Below, in pieces: positions 57,838 through 64,000 of a stretch of 64,000 nt of DNA (positions within the stretch are counted from its first letter, which is position 1; each line of letters starts with the position of its first letter). The stretch lies in the NCBI GenBank assembly GCA_963573385.1, contig CAUYLG010047157.1, positions 1 to 64,000 on the forward strand, read 5' to 3'. The DNA is from Cacajao melanocephalus. Its lineage: Eukaryota > Chordata > Mammalia > Primates > Pitheciidae. The notes below the pieces were generated by a model, which made no database searches, was not told the DNA's origin, and saw only the letters and a program-made list of their open reading frames with translations. The position numbers and the translations under genes are program-made.

Positions 57838-58576
57838 GAAGGGAAGGACCCAGTGCTGGCAGCACTTACCACCTGCTAACTAAAGAGCCCCTGTGTCCTG
57901 AATAACTAGCAGTGATAACCAGGTTCCACACTGATGGCTTTGGGTGAACATATGAGACTTTCTGTCTTCAGGTGACTCTCAACACATCCCCAGCTGTGGT
58001 GGCTATAGGGCAAAACTCCTTCTGCTTGATGAAAGCAGTGAAAAAATAAAGAGAACTTTGTCTTACGCCTTAGGGACCAGCTTGGCCACAAGGGGGTAGA
58101 GCATCAAGTGGGTTCTCGGGGTCCTTGATTCTAGGACTTAACTCTTGAACATTTCTGGATCTGTCATGGGCCAGAGGGGAGCCCACTGCCTTGAAGGGTT
58201 AGTCCCAGGCCAGGCAGCATTCACCACAAGCTGACTTAAGAACCCTTGGGCCTTAAGGGAATGGGCAATAGTCTGGCAGAATTCCCTGTGGCCTGTGGTT
58301 TTGGTGGCCATGAGGTAAGGCTCCTCTGCTTTTGGAAAGGAGAGGGAAGAGTGGGAAAGACTGAGTCTTGTGATTTGAGTATAAGTTCAGTTGCAGTACA
58401 ATAGAATGCCAGGGAGATTTCTAAGGTTTGTGACTCTAGTCCCTGACTCCCCATGGGAAACTCTATACTTACCTGGGGCCTGGGAGACCTTTCTGCCTTA
58501 AAAGGAATGACACAGTCCTGGCTGGCTTTACCACTTGCTGATTGTAGAGCCCCAGGACCTTGAGGAGTAGCAAGGC

Positions 58577-58650
58577 AGTGGTTGCAGCAGGTCTTGGGTG
58601 AGACATAGGCAGTGGCCAGGGAGTGGTTGCAGTAGGTCTTGGGTGAGATC
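58577..58650 (+). repeat. 45-bp imperfect tandem repeat in L1 5'UTR
   Basis: 'agtggttgcag(c/t)aggtcttg' starts at 58577 and again at 58622; the second unit is incomplete. Confidence 0.85.
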
Positions 58651-58768
58651 TACTGCTGTGTTGGCTTCAAGTCTGACCCAGTGAAGTCAAAGTGGTGGTG
58701 GCCACAGGGCTGCTTGTGTCACTCCATCCTCAGCTTTAGGTGGCTCAGAATAGACAGAGAAAGCGTGA

Positions 58769-58771
58769 GCA

Positions 58772-58821
<50 letters not shown>
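58769..58821 (+). repeat. (GA)n microsatellite
   Basis: About 25 GA units with one early interruption, inside the L1 5'UTR. Confidence 0.97.
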
Positions 58822-58825
<4 letters not shown>

Positions 58826-59234
58826 TGTTTGGGAGAAAGTAAGGGAAGAGAATGAGAGCCCCTGCCTCGTAATCCAGAGAATTTTCTCAGATCTTGTCTA
58901 AGGCCATCAAGGTGGTATCTGTAAGAGTCTGCAAGAACCACAGTATTACTAGATTTGGGGTGCCCCTTAAAGCAGATATAGCTTAAATCACAACACTCAA
59001 GGCCTTTTGAATATTTGGAAAGACTTCCCAAGAAGGACAGGTAAAAATAAGCGCAGACAGTGAAGGCTGCAATAAATACCTAACTGTTAAATGCCCAGAC
59101 ACTGAAGAACATCTACTAGCAGCAACACCATCCAGGAAAATATGTCCTCACCAAATGGGCTAAATAAGACACCGGGGGCCATTCCCAGAGAAACGGAGAT
59201 ATGTGACTTTTCTGACAGATAATTCAAAATAGCT

Positions 59235-59757
59235 GTGTTGAGGAAACTCAAAGAAATTCAAGGTAACACAGTGAAGGAATTCAGAATTCTATCAGATAAA
59301 TTTAACAAAGATATTGAACTAATTAAAAAGAATCAAGCAGAAATTCTGGAGCTGAAAAATGCAATTTGCATATTGAAGAATGCATCAGAGTCTTTTAATA
59401 GCAGAATTGATCAGGGAGAAGAAAGAATTTATGAGCTTGAAGACAGGCTATTTGAAAATACACAGTCAGAGGAGATGAAACAAAGAGTAAAAACAATGAA
59501 GTATGCCTACAAGATCTAGAAAAGAATCTCAAAATGGTAAATCTAAGTGTTATTGCTGTAAAGAGGAGGAAGACAGAGACATATGTGTAGAAAGTTTACC
59601 CAAAGAGATAATAACAGAGAACTTTCCAAACCTAGGGAAATATATCAACATCCAAGTACAAGAAGCTTATAGAACACCAAGCAGATTTAACCCAAAGAAG
59701 ACTACCCTAAGGCATTTAGTAATCAAATTCTCAAAGATCAAGGGTAAAGAATACTAA
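59235..59757 (+). pseudogene. L1 ORF1 relic
   Basis: Two overlapping frames (59235-59519 and 59503-59757) together hold the ORF1p coiled coil (heptad-rich, about 95 aa) and the start of the RNA-binding part. A frameshift separates them, and the second stops early. ORF1p is the L1 RNA-binding chaperone; this copy is dead. Confidence 0.8.
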
Positions 59758-60539
59758 AAGCAGCAAGAGAAAATAAACAAAAACATACAATAAAGCTTCA
59801 TATGTCTGGCAGCAGAATTTTCAGTGGAAACTTTACAGGCAAAGAGAAAGTGGCATTACATATTTAAAGTGCTGAAGGAAAAAAAAATTTACTCTAGAAT
59901 AGTATATCTAGTGAAAATATCCATCAAACATGAAGGAAAAATAAACTTTTAAAGACAAACAAAAGCTGAAGGATTTCATAAACACCAGACATTTCCTATA
60001 AGAAATGCTAAAGGGAGTACTTCCATCAGAAAGAAAAGGATGTTAGTGAGCAATAAGAAATCACCTGAATGTAGAAAACTCAATGGAAATAGTAAGTAAA
60101 CAGAAAAACACAGAATAGTATAACACATAACTGTGATGTGTAAACTACTTTAATCTCAAGTGGAAAGACTGACAAGTCAGTCAAAAATAATAACTACAAC
60201 AACTTTTCAAAACATTACAGTAAAATAAGATATAAATAGAAACAATGAAAAGTTAAAGCAGAGGGACAAAGTTAAGGCATAGAGTTTTTATTATTTGTTT
60301 TCTTTTTGCTTGTTTATGCAAACAGGGTTATTATCAGCTTAAAATAATAAGTTATAAGACAGTATTTGCAAGCTTCCTGGTAACCTCAAACCAAGAAAAC
60401 ATACAATGGATCGACAAAAAATGAAAAGAAAGAACGTAAATCATATCACCAGAGAAAATCACCTTCACTAAAGAAGACAGGAAGAAAAGAAAGAAAAAAG
60501 AGAAGGCCAAAAAACAACTAGAAAAACAAAGGACAAAAT

Positions 60540-62325
60540 GGCAGGAGTAAGTCTTTACTTACAAATAATAACATTGAATGTTAATGGACTAAACTCTCCA
60601 AACAAAAGACATACAGTAACTGAATGGTTGAAAAAACAAGACCTACTGATCTGTTGACTACAAGAAATACACTCCACCTATGAAGACAAACATAAGTTAA
60701 AAATAAAGGCATGCAAAAATACATTCCATTCCAATGAAAACCAAAAAAGAGCAGTAGCTATATTTAGACAAAATAGATTTCAAGAAAAAATATAAGAAGA
60801 GACAAAGAAGGCCACTATATAATAATAAAGTGGTTAATTCAGCAAGAAAATATAACAATTTTAAATATATGTGTATCCAATACTGGAGAACCCAGATATG
60901 TAAAGCAAATATTGTTAGAGCTACAAAGAGAGAGATAGACCCAAATACAGTAGTAGTTGGAGATTTCAACACTCTACTTTCAGCATTGAACAGATCTTCC
61001 AGAGAGAGAAAATCAACCAAGAAATTTCAGACATAATTACACTACAGATCAAATGAACCTGATAGATATTTATAGAACATTTCATCCAATGGCTGCAAAA
61101 TACACATTCTTTTCCTCAACACATGGATCATTCTCAAGGATAGACCAGAAGCTGTATCACAAAACACATCTTAAAACATTTAAAAATAATATAAAGGATC
61201 TTCTCTGACCACAGTGGAATATAACTAGAAATCAATAACAAAAGGAATTTGGGAAACTATACAAATAAATGAAAACTAAACGATATGCTCCTGAATGACC
61301 AGTGGGTCAATAAAGAAATTAGGAAGGAAATTGAAAAATTTTTCTTGAAACAAATGAAAATGGAAACACAAAATACCAAAGCCTATGAGATACAGTAAAA
61401 GCAGCATTAAGAGGGAATTTTATAGCTATAAGTGCCTACAAAAAAAAGAGAAAAAACTTTAAATAATCGATGCATCTTAAAGAATTAGAAAAGCAAGAGC
61501 AAATCAAACCCAAAATAAGTAAAATAAAACAAATAATAAATATCAAAACAGAAATAAATGAAATGGAAGAAAACAATACAAACAAAAAGTTGGTTTTTTA
61601 AATGTTAAATAAAATTGACGAACCTTTAACCAAACTAAGAAAAAATAGAGAAGAGCCAAATAAATAAAATCAGAGATGAAAAATGAGGCATTACAACAGA
61701 GACTGCAGAAATTCAAAGGATCATCAGTGGCTACTATGAGCAACTACATGTCAATACATTGGAAAATCTAGAATAAATGGGCAAATTACTAGACACATAC
61801 AACCTACCAAGATTGAACCCAGGAAGAAATCCAAAACCTGAAGAGACCAATAACAAATAACAAGATTGAAGCCATAATAAAAAGTCTCCCAGTAAAGAAA
61901 AGCCCAGGACCCAATGGCTTCAATGCTGAATTCTACCAAACATTAAAAGAACTAATACCAGTCTTCTCAAACTATTCTGAAAAACAGAGGAAGAGAGAAT
62001 ATTGCTAAACTCATTCTATAAGGCCAGTATAACCCTGCATTAGGTTGGTGCAAAAGCAATTGCAGCTGTTGCAATTACTTTTAATATCAAAACCAAAGAC
62101 ACATCAAAAAAGAAAACTACAGGCCAATATCACTAATGAATGTTGATGCAAAAATCCTCAACAAAGCTCTAGCAGATTGAATTCAGCAACACATTAGAGC
62201 GATTATTCATCCTGATCAAGTGAGATTTATCCCTGGGATGTAAGTATGGTTCAACATATACAAATCAACATACACAAATATCAGCAGAATGAAGGATAAA
62301 ACCATATGATCATTTCAACTGATGC
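60540..62325 (+). pseudogene. L1 ORF2 relic (endonuclease and start of reverse transcriptase)
   Basis: The N-terminal endonuclease is recognisable from ITLNVNGLNSP (about 60569-60601). The VVGDFNTLL motif lies at about 60953-60979. Later DNA words of the reverse-transcriptase region include 'cccaggacccaatggcttca' (61903-61922). Many stops and frameshifts. Confidence 0.8.
62040..62093 (+). mobile_element. Partial MADE1 (Hsmar1-derived MITE)
   Basis: Begins TTAGGTTGGTGCAAAAG at a TA and matches about the first 54 bases of the 80-base palindromic MADE1. The final arm is missing, and L1 sequence resumes at once. Confidence 0.85.
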
Positions 62326-63055
62326 TACTGCTCTTTGACCCATACATGGGCCGGGGCTTGCACTGCACATGGAGAGTCAGAGTGCAGACCCACCTGACCT
62401 AGTCCCCACCTGGCCATACCCCTTCACCCATTCTGGTAGCTTATCACAAAGGGTATTAACTTTTGGGAGCTTTATGGCCCTTCCCATTGCCTGAGAAACA
62501 AGAATACCTCCCCTGGGCAACATAGGGCAAGCTCAAATCCAATACAAATCTTTTGTATGCGCTGCCTCCTGACTGTAGGCCAGCCAACACAGTTCATTAC
62601 AGCATCTCTAGGTAGAATAACATTGTACCCAGGAAAAAGAAAACTGGTATGTGACCTCAGCTATCACCATTTCCTGCAACACCTCTGCTAACCAGAGATC
62701 CTGAGTCTGTTCATGTGGCAAGTTCACTGCTATTACAACCAGCATTTGAGAAAGCCAGCACACTAGGGCTGTCTATAACCAAGTAATCTCACAGAGTCTG
62801 CGTCACTCAGCAACTCGCATCAGAGCTGGTGCTGGCACCTACTACTGGGCGACTAGAAGATATGTCACAACCAGATCCCTTGCAGACATTCCCCAGCACC
62901 ACCCCATTTTGGAAGAGCAATAGCACTCACTATATTCTGGCTCTCATGAACTCCTACTCCTAGGGAGAGGGGGAGAGCATTGCATCAAAGGAACATCCCA
63001 TGGGACAAAAGAATTTGAACAGCAGGTCTTGAGTCCCAGATCTTTTTGGTGATGG
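62326..63055 (+). other. GC-richer block inserted in L1 ORF2
   Basis: Composition rises abruptly above the AT-rich L1 on both sides. It has no open frame. Words such as 'ttccccagcaccacccca' and 'tgggacaaaagaatttgaac' recall the 5'UTR of L1PB-type elements. A second L1's 5'UTR joined by rearrangement is my best reading; an LTR is the alternative. Confidence 0.4.
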
Positions 63056-63200
63056 GAACGATAAACAGAGTAAACAAACTACAGAATGGGAGAAAATATT
63101 TGCAAACCATGCATCTGACAAAGTTCTAGTATCCAGAGGCTATAAGAAATTTAAACAAATTTGTAGGCAAAAATCAACCCCATTAAAAAGTGGGCAAAGG

Positions 63201-63505
<305 letters not shown>

Positions 63506-63540
63506 AAACAAAAGTCAAAGGACATGAACAGACACTTTGC

Positions 63541-64000
63541 TTTTTTTTTTTTTTTTTTAACTTTTATTTTAAGATCAAAGGTACAGATTTGTTACATAGG
63601 TAAATGTATGACATGGGGGTTGGTTGTACAGGTTACTTTATCACCCAGATTTTTTTTTTAAGAGACAGAGTCTTGCTTTGTCACCCAGGCTGGGGTGCAG
63701 TGGCACCGTCTCAGGGCTCACTGCAACCCCTGCCTCCCTGGCTTAAACAATTCTTGTGTCTCAGCCTCCCAAGTAGTTGGGATTACAAGTATGCACCCCA
63801 AAATTGGCTAATTTTTGTATTTTTAGTAGAGAGGGGGTTTCACCATATTGGCCAGGCTGGTCTCAAACTCCTGACCTCAAGTAATCTGCCCCCATCAGCC
63901 TCACAAAGTTTTGGGATTACAGGCGTGAGTCACTGTGCCCACTCCTCATCACCCAGATATTAAGTCTAACGTCTATTAGTTATTTTTTCCTGCTTCTCTC
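63541..64000 (-). mobile_element. L1 3' end, antisense, interrupted by an Alu
   Basis: T tract and antisense 3'UTR ('ggtacagatttgttacatagg') up to 63650, resuming at 63948 ('tattaagtctaacgtctatt') to the window end. Confidence 0.92.
63651..63947 (-). mobile_element. Alu SINE, antisense, with target-site duplication
   Basis: 'atcacccagat' at 63640-63650 and 63948-63958 flanks the element exactly. Confidence 0.96.

Noticed and set aside
58687..59031. Minus-strand frame of 114 aa with a long Ser-Leu run
   Set aside because: The run is the (GA)n microsatellite read in antisense within L1 5'UTR.

Overview
The window is nuclear DNA from a simian primate. Roughly 30 Alu copies lie on both strands, with L1, L2, MIR, ERV/MaLR LTRs and mariner elements including an Hsmar1-type copy and a MADE1 piece. 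Two genes are recognisable, both two-exon beta-defensins on the minus strand: DEFB132 (exon 2 10001-10212, exon 1 11452-11509) and DEFB129 (exon 2 33855-34348, exon 1 36265-36322). As I recall the human proteins, both sequences here are clearly diverged from them, so a non-human simian is more likely than human. This is the telomere-proximal beta-defensin cluster (human 20p13), seen in reverse orientation relative to the human reference. DEFB128, expected beyond DEFB129, is not seen and probably lies past the right edge.

Layout: 1-2.5 kb, Alu-packed flank that begins with a corrupted-looking Alu end. 2.9-3.3 kb, CpG-rich stretch with a strong CTCF-like motif. 3.3-9.9 kb, L2, an LTR-like element, Alu and L1 pieces. 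10.0-11.6 kb, DEFB132 with a TATA box. 11.6-33.5 kb, repeats (ERV leader, MLT1, THE1/MST LTR, L1, a mariner at 28.5-29.7 kb) plus a fossil defensin exon 1 at 22.6 kb. 33.7-36.4 kb, DEFB129. 36.6-44.4 kb, L1, MER5A, a second mariner and a large minus-strand L1. 44.9-45.1 kb, a second fossil defensin exon 1, closest to DEFB129. 45-57 kb, intergenic sequence with MIR, L2, Tigger-like, Alu and L1 pieces. 56.9-63.5 kb, one long, old, decayed plus-strand L1 with its 5'UTR, interrupted by a GC-richer block and Alus.

The two live genes share one architecture: a promoter close to the start, a 58-nt coding exon 1 for the signal peptide, a phase-1 intron, and exon 2 for the six-cysteine domain. The two fossil exons show that copies of the same architecture were lost from this cluster. 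The most notable coding observation is in DEFB132, where a stop codon six codons before the ancestral end also creates an AATAAA hexamer. I found no RNA gene, CRISPR array or bacterial-type feature. I did not find a convincing new biological system; what is new here is local evolution of the defensin cluster.
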